Assembly: GCF_022201045.2 (NCBI RefSeq)
Contig: NC_068561.1
Location: 19,656,501 to 19,720,500 of the forward strand
Direction: 5' to 3'
Origin: Citrus sinensis
Taxonomy: Eukaryota; Streptophyta; Magnoliopsida; Sapindales; Rutaceae
DNA: 64,000 bases
Below are positions 12,780 to 25,507 of this stretch, in pieces. Position 1 is the stretch's first letter, and each line of letters starts with the position of its first letter. The notes under the pieces are model-generated. The model was not told where the DNA came from. It made no database searches and worked only from the letters and a program-made list of their open reading frames with translations. A program made the translations under genes and the position numbers.

Positions 12780-12865
12780 GGTGAAAAAGAAAATTAGGAA
12801 GGCAAAATGTGTTTGAGGGGAAGAGAAGAAAAAATAGAGGTGATTTTGGTTTTGGTCTTGGCGGC

Positions 12866-12873
12866 CTATATAA
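12866..12873 (-). promoter_or_regulatory. TATA box of dirigent gene 1
   Basis: TTATATAG on the minus strand lies 87-94 bp upstream of the ATG. The same box within a TTTTGCATTATATAGGC context stands at the same distance before dirigent gene 2. Confidence 0.7.
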
Positions 12874-14307
12874 TGCAAAATTTGGGTGGTGGGGGGCGGC
12901 CGCGAGGTGTTGCTATTGTCAATTAATTACGAAGTTGAATAGCGTTAATTGTTGACTCTCACTCATCATATGAAATTTTTGGGTTAGGCGGTTTTCTTTA
13001 AACATTATATCAGAGTTTAGGTTAACTAATTAACTTTAATTTCTCGACTTAAATGAAAATATAAAAATTATTAAACAAAAAATTGTGACTAATGTTAAGG
13101 GATTTATCTCACATCAATTGGCCATTTAATAATTGATCTTAAATAAGCTATATAAGATTTGGACAATTTTAAAATATATTCGCATTTTTAAGTTAATTTT
13201 TAAATATAAGTTAAATTCATAGAATTTTATAAGGAGTGAGTTCAATTAAGAGGTCATAGAAGAAAATAGTTGTCATCAATTGAAAGATTAAAAGACAAAT
13301 TAAAAAATAGCAGTTTATGAATCTATAAAATAAATCTAATGAAAATTATCTTTAAACCATCTCTGTTTTGTCTCACACACACACATATATATAAACAAAA
13401 AAATTTCGACATGTTCTTCACAACATCTATGTTTTTAAATTTGTATCAATCAATTATTTTAATACTATCATTATTAGAAATATTTTAAAGAATCTAAACA
13501 AAATGATCATTCTATCATTATATACATAGAAGACTATTTTACCCTGACAAACTTTGAAAAATAACATAATTTATATTTACACAAAGAGTATGACTTTAGA
13601 CAGATAGGAAAGTCAATGGTTAATCGGTCTTTAAATTTTTTTTAATAATGGTATTTAGTTAAATTCAGAAATTTTGTAATTTTTCAAAGATTTAAAGGGT
13701 AAGATTGTTTTTTACAATATCTAGGGGTAAAATAATCAATTTATTTATATTCTTTAATAAACTTTAACCATGCTAGTAGTAAAGTGATTGATTGATAAAA
13801 ATTTAAAAATATAAATAATGTATAAAATAAATTAATTTTTTTTAATAATTAAATATACATATAACAAAGTAGTGATAATGCATATATAATTTTTCTATAT
13901 CCTAAAGTGATACCGCACTAGCGTCTATAGCTTTTCCACAACAAGCTGGTACTAGTCTTTGTAAAATTACATCTAAAATTCTAAATTAACAGTAAATGCT
14001 TGTCAGTTGTCAAAGTTTGAAAGTCAATTTCTCTTTCTTAAGGCTTTCGAGGAGTTTACTTGGCAATTTCTTAAGAAAAATGTGATGGTAATTTTCAAAC
14101 CAACTTGTCCTCCAATGATACAGAAAAAGTCAAGTCCAAGCAACAGTGAGGGACATATAAATGATTCATTAAATTTGGGAGGAGTGTGAACCAAATCCGA
14201 GGATTTGAATTCTGGGAGATCTCTCACTTGTCGCATATTGGCAATGGAAGATCGCCAATTTCTCAGTCAAGCTTTAACCTTCTACGGCTAAGTTGTTAAG
14301 TTACATA

Positions 14308-14570
14308 GTTACTGTTTGGAATTAAGGTACTGTAAATTTTAAAATACAGGTGTTATGAAAAAAAATTATAACTATAAAGTAAAAATTAATAATATGTAAT
14401 AAACATAAAATTTTAATAAAATTATTAAATATAAAATAAATTTTTTATTATATAATTGAAAAATCATATTAACATAACTTCTAAAGTACATGAGTTAATT
14501 TTACCAAACAATTTAGTACTATATCGTAAAAGTTACAGTTGTCTAACTTTAATCCCAAACGCATCCATAA
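14308..14570. mobile_element. MITE-like element (hAT-style ends)
   Basis: The left end GTTTGGAATTAAGGTACTGT is mirrored on the other strand at the right end by GTTTGGGATTAAAGTTAG, with ACTGTAA in both arms. The interior is AT-rich and non-coding. No clear target duplication was seen. Confidence 0.45.
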
Positions 14571-14956
14571 TAAAGTAACTTACACGATTCTAACAATCCT
14601 TTCAATAAATTAGATGTAATTTAATTATCAAACATTCTTAGATTATTAGGTACAACTCTTAAGTTGATATAAATTATATTATTATATAATTTAGTCATAC
14701 CTTTTTTAAAAACCCGTTAAAGTTAAAACTTAAAAGAAAAAGAGGTTATCTTTGTGGTTGAGAGGAGTTTCATGAAAGATTAACATAGATAGGAACACGA
14801 AGAATTTTGAAAAGACTTCAGAGATAAGTGGCAAGCTACCAATTAGAAGATTAAAAGGAAGCAATATAATATATATTGCCTTTAAACAAGGGCAGAATCA
14901 TGTTGTGGCCTGGGGGCAGGCCCCCATATCGAAAAACATTTAAAAAGAGGCCAGTG

Positions 14957-15063
14957 CTATGTTACGTTAATCGTAACGTACGCCACATACAACAATAGTA
15001 GCGGATCCCACCATGGGTACTATTGATGTGTGTGGATGTACGTTACAATTAACGTAACGTAGG
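14957..15063. mobile_element. 107-bp palindromic MITE
   Basis: Left arm CTATGTTACGTTAATCGTAA and right arm, read in reverse, CCTACGTTACGTTAATTGTA form near-perfect inverted repeats of about 34 bp around a short centre. It interrupts a block that is uninterrupted in the paralogous segment at 10990-11250. Confidence 0.75.
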
Positions 15064-15575
15064 GGGCTCCTTAAAAAGGATAAGAGTTTCACTGAAATTT
15101 ATCCCATATCTATGTAAATTTATGGTTTTTACCTCTTAGGTTTACATTATTTATAATATATTCTCTTGAGTCTGTCATTTCTTCATTTTGATCCCATCGA
15201 ACAAAAATTATAGTTTGGCTCCTAACGTCATTATGTACAGAAGAAAACGCGGCTGACTTATTTTACCTCACCGACCGATGATCTTGGCCGCTTGGATGCC
15301 TCTATTATTTTGGAAGATTGAAAGGGACCCGCCCTTTTTGACTGGTTTTTGTTCACCCATAATCCTTGATACTGTCTTCATGATCGAGAAATCCTCGACA
15401 TGGGCGAGAACTTTATTTGCCAAAGAGAAATTCTCTCTATGAATTAAAAAGACTTTTTATTTTTTATTGGAAATATCAATTAAGGATCTCTTTATAGAAG
15501 CATAATTCTCTTTCACGCGAGAGAAGTCGAGAGAGGAACTCTTATTAGCACGCGTTAATTTTGCTAGGTGTAGAG

Positions 15576-16135
15576 TAAGGGTGGAAAAATGAATAAACGA
15601 ATCGAATTGGGTTAAAATTTTATTAATTTGAATTCAATTTGTTTATTAAACGAATTGAAATTTTAGGATTTAGATTCGATTTATTTATTAAACAAATATT
15701 CGATTTGATTCATTTAATTCTTTTAGCAGAATTAATAAACGAATCGAATCAAATCTGAATTCGTTTACTATTCGTTTATCCTATAATGAATACATGATGA
15801 ATCTAATTGAATATAAATTCATTTACAAAAATATAATTAATAAACAAAAATTAAACAAAATAAAATGAAAAAACTACAAATTTAATATCCTACAAAATAC
15901 AAATTTATTATCATTTATAATTACTATACTAGCCTTCAAACTTTAAAATTTTTTCATACATATTTAAGGATAAATAAATAATTCAATTAAACCAATAATA
16001 AATTTCATTTAAATGAATGGATTGTATTTGATTCTTTATGATCCATTTATTGAACGAATCAACTTTTTCAAACCCAAACTCATTTAACTAACATTGAATG
16101 GAATAAATGAATTCTAACCCAAATTGCCATCCCTA
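15576..16135. mobile_element. hAT-type MITE with perfect 8-bp target duplication
   Basis: GTGTAGAG stands directly outside both ends (15568-15575 and 16136-16143). The terminal inverted repeats are TAAGGGTGGAAAAATG on the left and TAGGGATGGCAATTTG on the right, read inward. The 560-bp interior is AT-rich with repeated AATCGAAT/AACGAATT-like blocks and no coding potential. An 8-bp duplication and TA-GGG-TGG ends fit the hAT superfamily. Confidence 0.85.
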
Positions 16136-16334
16136 GTGTAGAGATTCTATATTGGCTATTATTAATTTTTTTTATCATATGTATAAAATATTGATTAAAT
16201 CCTAATAAAAACTCAATCAAAAGGATTGTGGTCTTGGATAATTTTTGTTAGGATTTGTTAGTTTTTAGTTTCCCAATTATTTTCTAATATGTTTTTATCT
16301 TATTAAAAAAATTTCAAATTTGAAATATTTTTAA

Positions 16335-16456
16335 AGTGATGATACAGCCACAAACTCTTGTACAAATAGTTTTATATTTAATTCAACCAATTTTATCATG
16401 CCACATCAGTTTCTACAAAATAAATTTGTACAAGAGTTTGTGACTATATCATTATT
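16335..16456. mobile_element. ~120-bp palindromic MITE
   Basis: CACAAACTCTTGTACAAAT occurs near 16348 and again inverted near 16422-16440, within longer imperfect arms (AGTGATGATACAGC against AATGATATAGTC). The spacing and lack of coding capacity fit a small MITE. Confidence 0.65.
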
Positions 16457-17039
16457 AATTTTTTTATAAGTCAAATTATAAGTTTTTTTTTAAAATTATA
16501 TAATTTATTTAAAAAATTAAATTGGGAAATGCCCTTATTTAATTTCAAAGAAAAACTATACCAAACACATCGATCCAAAATGTGAGACGCTTCACTTTAT
16601 ATAAATCATGCATGAGTAAATTAATTAATTAACAGAAGAAAATTCTATTGAGTAACTTATCATCGCCAGCTAAACTAGGTAGATGATTTACTAAAGAGCG
16701 GTTGAGAACTTCAGTTTCACCGCCTGTTTGTTGTAATTTCATTGTTCATATGACATTGCGCTCACACCCCCACAGTGCCATCATTTTCACCATCCAAAGT
16801 AGCTACCAGTTTCTATAAAGCAAACGACCTTAAAGAAATTTTGGGTGACGTGCCACAAAATTTGCTTGGTCCACATTAATCAAAATATACATCACAATTT
16901 TTAAACCAACCGATGAACATAACAAATTTAAATTTATTCATAACTCTCAACCCAATCCCAAAGAATATGATAAAAAGAGGCAACATTATCAAAAGCCCAC
17001 AGAGATCAAACTCAAAGCTAGCAAGAATTCAAGTCAAGT

Positions 17040-17612
17040 TCAATAATGAAACACATTAACATTATACTCTACAACAGCATCTCCAGTTTTAGGATCAAAC
17101 GTGTGAGTCTTTGCTTGTGCGTAGCCACGAGCAAAGCGGAAAAGCCCGCTGCCACCGACGATCGGCATCTCTCTCACTGTTGAAAGCACGGCGTTGCGGC
17201 CCAAAACACTAAGAGTACTACCATTATACTTACCTTCCATGAACGAAAAGTTCATGACCATCAACAACCCAGTTTCATTTTGTGAAGCAGAAGCATAAAT
17301 CCCTTGAGCTCTCCCCACAAGCTTTGAGCTAGGCTCGGGCTCCATAGTCAGAGGATCATCGATCATAACAACGACACCGAAAAGCGTCGGCGAATGGTTA
17401 GTCATGGCTGCCTGAGCAACTCTGACAGCAGTCGGGTTTTTGCCACTTACTATGTCGTGGAAGTAGAAATGAAGGTGGCTTAGCTTCTCTTTCCTCAGCT
17501 TTTGTGAAGATGGAGATAGGGTTCTGGAAAAATGTCGAGATTTTGCCGTGACTAGGGTTAAGGAAATGAGAATGAGAAGAACTGAAACGAGTTTTCGGAA
17601 GGTTGTAACCAT
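17040..17612 (-). CDS. Dirigent protein 2 (secreted)
   Basis: A single-exon gene of 190 residues. The signal peptide spans about residues 1-23 (MVTTFRKLVSVLLILISLTL). The dirigent domain shows HLHFYFHDIVSG, GRAQGIYASAS, FMEGKYNGSTLSVLGRN and REMPIVGGSGLFRFARGY, followed by a VVEYNVNVFHY C-terminus. Length and motif order match dirigent gene 1, its nearest relative, and the promoters share the same TATA context. The sequon NHS is followed by P and is probably unused; NGS and NET are usable. The predicted role is apoplastic control of phenoxy-radical coupling; the substrate is unknown. Confidence 0.95.
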   Translation of the reverse strand: MVTTFRKLVSVLLILISLTLVTAKSRHFSRTLSPSSQKLRKEKLSHLHFYFHDIVSGKNPTAVRVAQAAMTNHSPTLFGVVVMIDDPLTMEPEPSSKLVGRAQGIYASASQNETGLLMVMNFSFMEGKYNGSTLSVLGRNAVLSTVREMPIVGGSGLFRFARGYAQAKTHTFDPKTGDAVVEYNVNVFHY

Positions 17613-17696
17613 GGTGGAAATTTAAAGGAAGCCAAAATTTTGTGTGAGATGAAAAATAATTAAGAGAGGTGATAGATGGGTTTTGGTTTTCTCAGC

Positions 17697-17704
17697 CTAT
17701 ATAA
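17697..17704 (-). promoter_or_regulatory. TATA box of dirigent gene 2
   Basis: TTATATAG on the minus strand lies 85-92 bp upstream of the ATG at 17612, in the same flanking context as dirigent gene 1. Confidence 0.7.
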
Positions 17705-20700
17705 TGCAAAAATAGTGGGGTTTGGTGTTGTCACTTTCAATTTTTACTTTTTTTTTTTTTTTCAAATGGTAGTAATTAGGGTTGTATGAATCCTAACTGA
17801 TTTATTTCAGTCCCATTTTTCTTTAAAAAAAAAAATTAAGTTCATATAGCCAGTTAAAGAATAGCAGTCGGCCATGCCATTGAGGATGGGATGGTTTGAA
17901 ATTGTTAATTACCAAGTCTGATTGTTAACTATTATTGACTCTCGCTTAATAGATTCAATTTTTGGGTTTAAGCAGCTTTTCAGCCTAACTAATATCAGAG
18001 TTAAATTTAATTTTTCAACTCGTTTTCAGCCTACGTGAGCGTGACAGTGTTTAGTTGCATAGAAGAGACTTGAGTACTTAAAATATAAAATCTATTAAAT
18101 AAAGAGGTGAATTACTTTTTTTTTTTTAAATAAATAAATTAACTAAAGGCTGTCTTTTTTTTTTTGAAAGTCAATTTCTGTTTCTCCAGTTTTTGGAGGA
18201 GCTTACTTGTCAAGTTATAAGAAAAATGAGACGGTAATTTCGACCCAGCGTGTATTCCGATGATATAGGAAAGTCTAAGTCCAAGCAGTGAGAAACACGC
18301 GAAGATAATAAATTAATAATTTATGCTTTGTTAAAGATATGACTTCGGTTTTGATAAATGCTCATTTAATTCTCTATTTTTGAATTAAATATCTGTTTAA
18401 TTTTTTATATTTAAAAAAAAATAGCTCAAGACTTTTTTGTTATCAAATATTTTACAATCTCATTTTTATTTATTTTTTTTAATAATATCCGTATGATAAT
18501 TTTCTTGGCAATATTAATAAAAAGAGAAAATCGATAATTTTAAATTAACCTTAAAAATAATATAAAAGATTACTAAAAATTTTATATCACTATTTTACTT
18601 TTAGGATTAATTTAGCAAATTAATTGTCCATGAAATAATTTTTTAGTAAGATTGTTGTAAAGATATTAAATGTTGCTTTCAATTGATTGATATTAATTAA
18701 TTTATAAATAATTATTATTAAGATTGTTGCAACGGTGCAAAAAATAATAGTTCTTTCATACTAATATTCATTGGTTAATTTACTAATTAACTTTTTTTTA
18801 TCAATAAATTAACTAATGTTAAGAATATTGTTGTAAAAGGAAAGAAAAATAAGGGTAAAAATGTAATATAAATAATTACAAGAGAGTTTTGAGATATTTT
18901 TTAGAATATAGATTACCGAATGAATATTTTAATTAAAATTTAAGGATTAAACAAATATTATTTCTTTTTTCCTTAATAATAAGTGGGCCTCTCAATAGAG
19001 GCGTTTATTAACAATAAAAAGAAGAGAAAATAAAAAAATAAAGAAATGAAAGGATATAGGGAAGATCATTCCTTACTACTGATGAGTATTTTGTTTTATT
19101 TATTATTGTTTTAAAATAAAAAAAATAAAATTTATAGGATACTTCCAGAATATTTTTGGAGGGATGAATAAGTAAACAATTTTTTTTTTTTTGGTTTGAC
19201 AAAAAAGAAAAAAATAATTTTTTAAACTCTTTTTCATTTAGAATTCAAACTCCAATGATTAATAAAATAAAAATAAAAATCAGTTAAAAATCACTCCGAT
19301 CCTGCGAAGAGAACAAACTAAAGAGAAAATAAATAAATTACAAATACAAATCAATCACGTCATGCGGTCGGTCGGTCACCGAACAACTTATCAAAAAGGG
19401 GGGAGAAAACTGTATATATATATATATATATATTTTTTTTTTTTAAATCAACTACAAAAACGAGACAACGGGTTCTCAATTTCGAAAGCGACGTAACCCA
19501 TTCTTTTAATCACAGCTTTTGTTAGGCACGAGATCACTTGAAAAAGCAAGGAAATGCTGCCGTCTAGAAAAAGAAACGGGGACAGATGGACTTGCCTGTC
19601 TTGGGACAGAGAGGAATAAAGACTAAAGAGCATTGCATGGTCCGGTCCCTTGAAATTTTCTCTTTTCAAATTTTTCTTACCCCCATTACAGTTTGCATAA
19701 TTAGAAGGCAAGATTTTCTTGGCAAAAGGAAGACGATTGTGTATGTGTAACCGTACAGGAAGCTTCTGCCTGCGACCACCCATTTGATATGGACTTGATT
19801 GCGTGCTGTCAATTGCTGAATAAGAAGAAGTAGAAGAAGAAGGCGACGTATCAAAAATACTTTACGTGGGACACGCATATTTTATTTGGCATCCACGCGT
19901 CAACGAAACAACCCACGTAAATTTTAAGAAACTCAAAGACACGAGCGAATCTGCTCCTTTTTCTTTTTTCATTCCTTTGGTGGTAGATTTTTGCAACTTG
20001 TGCAATTGCACTGCTATCATATGGGTCCGACCACTAAGGCATTGCATTTGCATATTTAATTAATTAAACAATGAAAGCAAATTACAAAGCAACAAAACCC
20101 TTTTAGTAGATTTTAATTAAACATTTAAGGCATCATTATTTATACTACATCACTTAAAACATTAAAATGGACTCTTATTTGTTTGTACTAAGCTACTAAA
20201 TCAATCCACTTTCTAATCGAATCAGACCTAATTATATGGCTTCAAATGGTGGTCCAATCCTCAAAACCGAATTTGCTTTTCCGAATGCTCACAAAATAAA
20301 TCAAATCAAACAAGACAAAACAAAACAATTCAGTACGGAAAGTAACCTCCTTTTATGATTAGTGTTTTGGCAGTTCTAAGACCCCTTGAAAAATTGGCTT
20401 GTCCATTGGACATATGGATGTGTCTGTCTGCTAAGGGGCATAGGCGAGGTCCCTTAATTTGTTGGTTCGGACATCCTTTGGTCTTCAAAATTATTTGCTC
20501 GTACTTTTATGAATACTTAGTTGCCCTCCATCTTATAGTTAAAGGATGGAGTTGCGGAATTATATCGTTGATAAAATATTTCTTTTATATATAATTTTAA
20601 AATAAACAGAAGCCCCAATTATTACCCAATACATACTTAAAACACTAGTTCATAAATTGAGAGTCACCATAAATTTTATAAACTTAATTGCAAAAGTGCT

Positions 20701-20921
20701 ATTTTTAACTGACGTGAGGTGCATATAGCAGACGAAAAATTAAGTTCCATAGAATTTAAACTCCGCAAGTTTACAATTTTTTAACCGAGGCCGGCCCTTT
20801 CTAAATTTTATTTGCCAAGGGATGTTTCAACGATGAAGTAAATAATATTGCAAACCCAAACTAGCAATTTATTTTATTTTTTTTGTATAAATCGGAAAAA
20901 CAAAACAAAAAAGAAAAAAAC
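17705..20921. other. Intergenic between dirigent genes 2 and 3
   Basis: 17870-18300 repeats blocks seen near 12900-13080 and 14000-14290. The second foldback copy is at 18355-18960. A (TA)n run followed by poly-T lies at 19413-19445. Open frames on the minus strand around 19450-19880 are not recognisable as genes. Confidence 0.55.
18355..18960. mobile_element. Foldback/MITE-like element, copy 2
   Basis: The left border (AAATGCTCATTTAATTCTCT) and the right border, read in reverse, form long imperfect inverted arms like those of the element at 11330-11865. Both have CTCAAGA/TTTGAGA blocks near the ends and an AT-rich non-coding interior. Confidence 0.5.
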
Positions 20922-21503
20922 TCAATAATGGAAAACATAGACATTATATTCAACAACGGCGACCTCAGAATCAATCGTGTGAGTTCTAGCCTGAGCATAG
21001 CCGCGAGCAAATCGGAAAAGCCCGCTGCCGCCGACGATCGGCATCTCTCTCACAGTCGACAGCGGGGTGTTGCGGCCCAAAACGCTCAGAGTGCTACCAT
21101 TATATTTCCCTTCAGTGAAAGCAAAGTTCATCACCATTAGAAACCCTAGTTCACTTAGTGATGCTGATGCATAAATCCCTTGAGCTCTTCCCACAAGTTT
21201 GGAGCTCAGTTCGGGGTGGATCGTTAATGGGTCATCCATCATCACCACGGCGCCGAAGAACGTTGATGACGTGTTGGTCATGGCAGCCTGAGCAACTCTG
21301 ACGGTAGTAGTGTTCGGGCCACCGACGATGTCATGGAAGTAGAAGTGTAGGTGGCTTAGCTTCTCTCGCTTGAGGCCTAGTGATGACGGGGTTAGGGTTC
21401 TTGAGAAATTATTAGTTTTTGCTTTGGTGATTGTTAACAGTGTGAGAGAAACGGAGAGAACTAGGAAGAGTGAATAATGGAGATTTTGGAAGCTTTTGGC
21501 CAT
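20922..21503 (-). CDS. Dirigent protein 3 (secreted)
   Basis: A single-exon gene of 193 residues. The signal peptide is longer than in the two sister genes (about residues 1-28, rich in L and S). The dirigent hallmarks are intact: HLHFYFHDIVGG, GRAQGIYASAS, FTEGKYNGSTLSVLGRN, REMPIVGGSGLFRFARGY and a VVEYNVYVFHY end. It differs from genes 1 and 2 by a shortened stretch before the C-terminus (TIDSEVAVVEY rather than one with KTGDA), and by lacking the shared TTATATAG promoter box, so it is the more diverged duplicate and may be expressed differently. The predicted role is as for the other two. Confidence 0.95.
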   Translation of the reverse strand: MAKSFQNLHYSLFLVLSVSLTLLTITKAKTNNFSRTLTPSSLGLKREKLSHLHFYFHDIVGGPNTTTVRVAQAAMTNTSSTFFGAVVMMDDPLTIHPELSSKLVGRAQGIYASASLSELGFLMVMNFAFTEGKYNGSTLSVLGRNTPLSTVREMPIVGGSGLFRFARGYAQARTHTIDSEVAVVEYNVYVFHY

Positions 21504-24481
21504 GGTGATTAGAGAAAGTAATAATGGATGGTTTAGATGAGTTGAGTTGTGTTTGCCAAATTATTAATGCATTTATTACGGGTTTGGTTTGGTTAACATG
21601 GAGTAGTTAATTGCTTGGAAGAAGGATGATTTTGGAATAAAACAAAGAACTTTGGCCCACCGTGTCGAGTACCAAAAACTTTTTAAGAAAATTATTGTTA
21701 TTGTTATTTATTTAAACATATTTCTAAAAATTAGTTCCGTTGCTGGGACTCTTGGACTTGTACTAAAGTAAGAATTCGACGGAAAGCTCACTAGTATACT
21801 TTTAAAATAAATTTTTATTTTTAATACTAATGTTATGCCCTTGTTTAATATTTAACTTTTTCTATGATTGCTCACGGTTGGGATGTAAAAATTACACACA
21901 TTTTTTTTTTATATATTACCCCTATTATTATAAATATGAGTTTTACATAAAAGTAAAATTATATCGTTAACCGAAGAGACTCCCATAATTTAAACCTTTG
22001 GTAGAGTAAATATAAATGGGTGATTATAAGTTATTTTTTCATCGCATAATGCGTCTCCTCTCTTCAGTTTTTAAGACAAGAGGTCAAACTACATAGAAAG
22101 TAGATTGGCCAATTCACTCTCTTAAAAAAAATCCTTTATTTTTACATAAACCTTTGTTTTTAAAAATATATATATATATGTTTGGGTAAGGGTAAATTAA
22201 GTACTAGATTAAGATCGAGGATTTAATGGTATATACACATATTAAGAGATACTTTAAAAAAAATGATTAAAATAAGAGAAAGATCCTTAATTCTATATTA
22301 TTATCACAAATGAAGTCCAATTTGAAATCAAGCAAGATCGGCTTCGCACTCAAAAAAAGAATAATAAAATAAATAAAATAACCACGCTATTGATATTTGA
22401 TCATGAGTTACATGACCGAAAGCTAATTTAATGATACTATTTTTTCGGTGGTTTCGGTAACGAAAGATTGCTTTTTAAACACGTTTGATGTGTGAGCAAA
22501 TCTAAACGAAATCAGTCGAAGGCTCAAAGTATGGAAGTCATTAAAAGTCAAAAAATGTAAAAGTCAATTGCATTAAAAGTCAAGGCATTAGAAGTCTGCG
22601 CACAAAAATATCAGTTCTTTGGCCTTCATAATTTTGGTATATTTAAAATAACACACCATTATTAAAAGATTGAAAAAATAATTACAGAAAAAAAATTTAC
22701 CATGAGACAATTTTTTTTTTTTAAATTTTTATATTAAATTTTATGTTATTTACTTATAACATTATTCCTCAGTATTTGTCCCCGCAATTCTTCTGAGCGT
22801 ATATTGCACGAAACAAATTAAGATTCTCTATTGCTAGAAATAATCTCATACAAAGCGTGAAATTGGGAAATGGCAACTAGCACAAGAAATTAACAATCCT
22901 TAGATTAAGGGTCAAAAAGGTCAAACAAATGTCCCAAATAATGAAGTCAATAATAGAGCAATTGAAATTGGAAATAGCGAGCGTAAATGTTGGAAAGTCG
23001 GTGAGGATCACACCGACCTACCCACCATTTGATTAAAAACTAAATTAACAGAGATGGTGATCATGTTCAAAGCATAAGAAAGAGTAAAGTGAGAGGGAGC
23101 GAATTAAAGAGGCAGCTATCAATCATGTTCTAGAGAGCGAAGACAACGAATGGTCTAAGATTTTGCTTACTCTTTGAATCTTCGAAAATGTATTTTAAAA
23201 TAGCGAAAGTGATGCTAAAGTAAAAGCTAAAGCAATCACAATAACAAATATGAAGCCCATATGCTAGCTAGCTCGATTATAACACCTTAATTTCAAAAGA
23301 TGCTCAGAAGAGCCATGATTAATTTAACTTCACAGTTGGTATTTGACATTCAGGGTATTTAATTTGCAGATTAAAAAAAAAAAAAAAACTGCCATCTATT
23401 GACTTGTTAATGTTTTTGAAGACCAAAACATACCTCTCCCCCGTGCGAGAAAGCTTTTCGGGTTCTTTGATTTCAAGATTGTTAGCAGTTGTTGCATCTA
23501 AACTATCTGGGTCGCTACTTGCTGCGAGAGATCCGCTTTTAAAAATTTTAAAGCCAGCATGGGCTTTACATTACCACAAAGACTTGGGCTTCATCGGACA
23601 TCTTAAATTACCTGGATCATTGGGACAAGCCCACAACTTTTGACATCTATAGTTATTATCTAAACGAAAATAAATTTTATAATATTTTAGAGATAATATA
23701 ACCAATTAATACATGTATAACACATGTATTTGAATTTTATATAATCAAAAATTGCATGTTGGTTACTCGGTTCTTCAAAATATATGTATATATGTAATCA
23801 TATTATTTATTTGTTATATGACTGATATAGTACCTTAATGATATTTTATCATTTCTCTAACACGAGAAAAAGCGTTGAGTATTAGCTCCCCTTAAAACCC
23901 ATTTACTATTTTTATCCCATTCAAATATTTAAAAAATAATATAAAATTTTCATAACACCTCCTAATGACAAATTTAACCTTAATTAAAACTATTCCCAGT
24001 GAAACCCTAATCTTTAAATTTTCTTTCATATTTTTCAAATCTCATATCCATCAATTTTTTTTTTTTTATTTCTCTCACCTGGATCTTTTGTTAAGAACTT
24101 TTCTCTTCTTTGTTTTTCAACTCCCAGTGATATAAAGAATTTAAGATTTTTAGCAAAAACAATGTCTCTAATAGAGTTTATATCAAAGTTGCACAGATGT
24201 AGAACCCACATAATTTTCGCGATCTTTAATGTACAACTCACAAAGCTTCCTTTGTTTTTTGTTATAAATTATTTGTTACTTATATTTTTCAAATTTAATC
24301 AAAAGATATGCAACCCATAAGTCATTTTTTTTCCTCATTAGCATTTTTCCCTTTCAAATTAATTTACAAGTTGCCTACTCTTTTAACAATTTATGAGTCG
24401 TAGTCTTTCAATCTAAATAAATAAATAAAAAAAGATCTCTATGTCTAATGAATTTGTGGATTTAATTAAGGTAGTGGTTAA

Positions 24482-24606
24482 GTTAGATCAACTCCACCGT
24501 GAAGCACTAATTATAACTGTCAAATTATAACACTTAGTACAGATTTAATATTTATCTATATGATCGTGCGATTATTATTAGTGTTCCACCGTAAATCTGA
24601 TCCAAC
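24482..24606. mobile_element. ~125-bp MITE-like element
   Basis: The left end GTTAGATCAACTCCACCGTG and the right end, read in reverse, GTTGGATCAGATTTACGGTG form imperfect inverted repeats of about 35 bp (both then run into ACACTAAT/GCACTAAT). No coding content was seen. Confidence 0.55.
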
Positions 24607-25507
24607 TCAGCCGGACCCATTAAATTAAATATATTTTTATGCTTGAAAGTAATTTCCGCAAAGATTTAAGTTGTACACATTTTAAAGTGTTTTAAGAGAT
24701 ATTTTGAAGGGGTGCCAATAATCCAATTGGAGAAAAAAATTAATAAAAAAGATTATGACAAATACAAAAATACAAATAGGTGGTAGTTCTATTAGCTAGC
24801 TATATGGGCAACGAAGGTACAAAATTTTTCACCTTGAATACAGAATAATTAAATTTGAATTTTAACCTTAATGTTAAAATTCTCCTCATAAAACAATGCA
24901 TTCTTTGTCTCCTTATCCAATCTATTGCTTACTGCATGTGTATAAACACCAATGTTTCTTAAACGCCTAAGATTTTTTCTTCTTTGCAATAAGCTAATAG
25001 TAACAATTATAACCACAAAAACCTTTTTGCAATCAATTAAAAGATTAGGGACCTTACTGGAATGATTTTAATGCTTTTTCGTAATTTCTAAGGGGGTTCT
25101 TCTATATTTGTATATAATAGGTAGGTATGCGATCTTTAAATATAATCCACACTACAATTTTATTGAGGCTGACCTGACCCTATTGAACTAACAGAAATAG
25201 CTGTTAGTTAAGTTGAATGTGCGTGCTCTTTCAGTGTGGAGGTCAAAATTCAAAATCATAAGGCCACTTTGGAGTTTGTCCTTTGATTGAGGATTACCGA
25301 GGAAAAACTGAAGGGGGGACTCATTTGACACAGATAGCAAATGCGTTGTGGCTAAACTGTGAAAAATATATAAAACAAGGATCCAGATTTAATTGTTCAG
25401 ATAATAGGGGCTATTTAGAATTGTTTGAAATGACCCAATGAATACCCAAACCAAACCGAAACCAATAAACCCACAAGCCCAAACCCACAAACACATTTAC
25501 AAAAACG

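Larger units (their letters stand above)
12880..17039. other. Intergenic between dirigent genes 1 and 2
   Basis: No gene was seen. 12900-13080 resembles 17870-18110, so promoter-side DNA was duplicated with the genes. 14000-14290 resembles 18168-18300. Several MITE-like elements listed separately lie here (14308-14570, 14957-15063, 15576-16135, 16335-16456). The remainder is AT-rich. Confidence 0.6.

Noticed and set aside
19448-19878. Overlapping minus-strand frames of 111 and 70 codons
   Set aside because: No recognisable family and no conserved splice structure; the leucine run comes from a GAAGAA-type repeat.
23404-23643. 79-codon plus-strand frame
   Set aside because: No family resemblance and no splice or promoter support.
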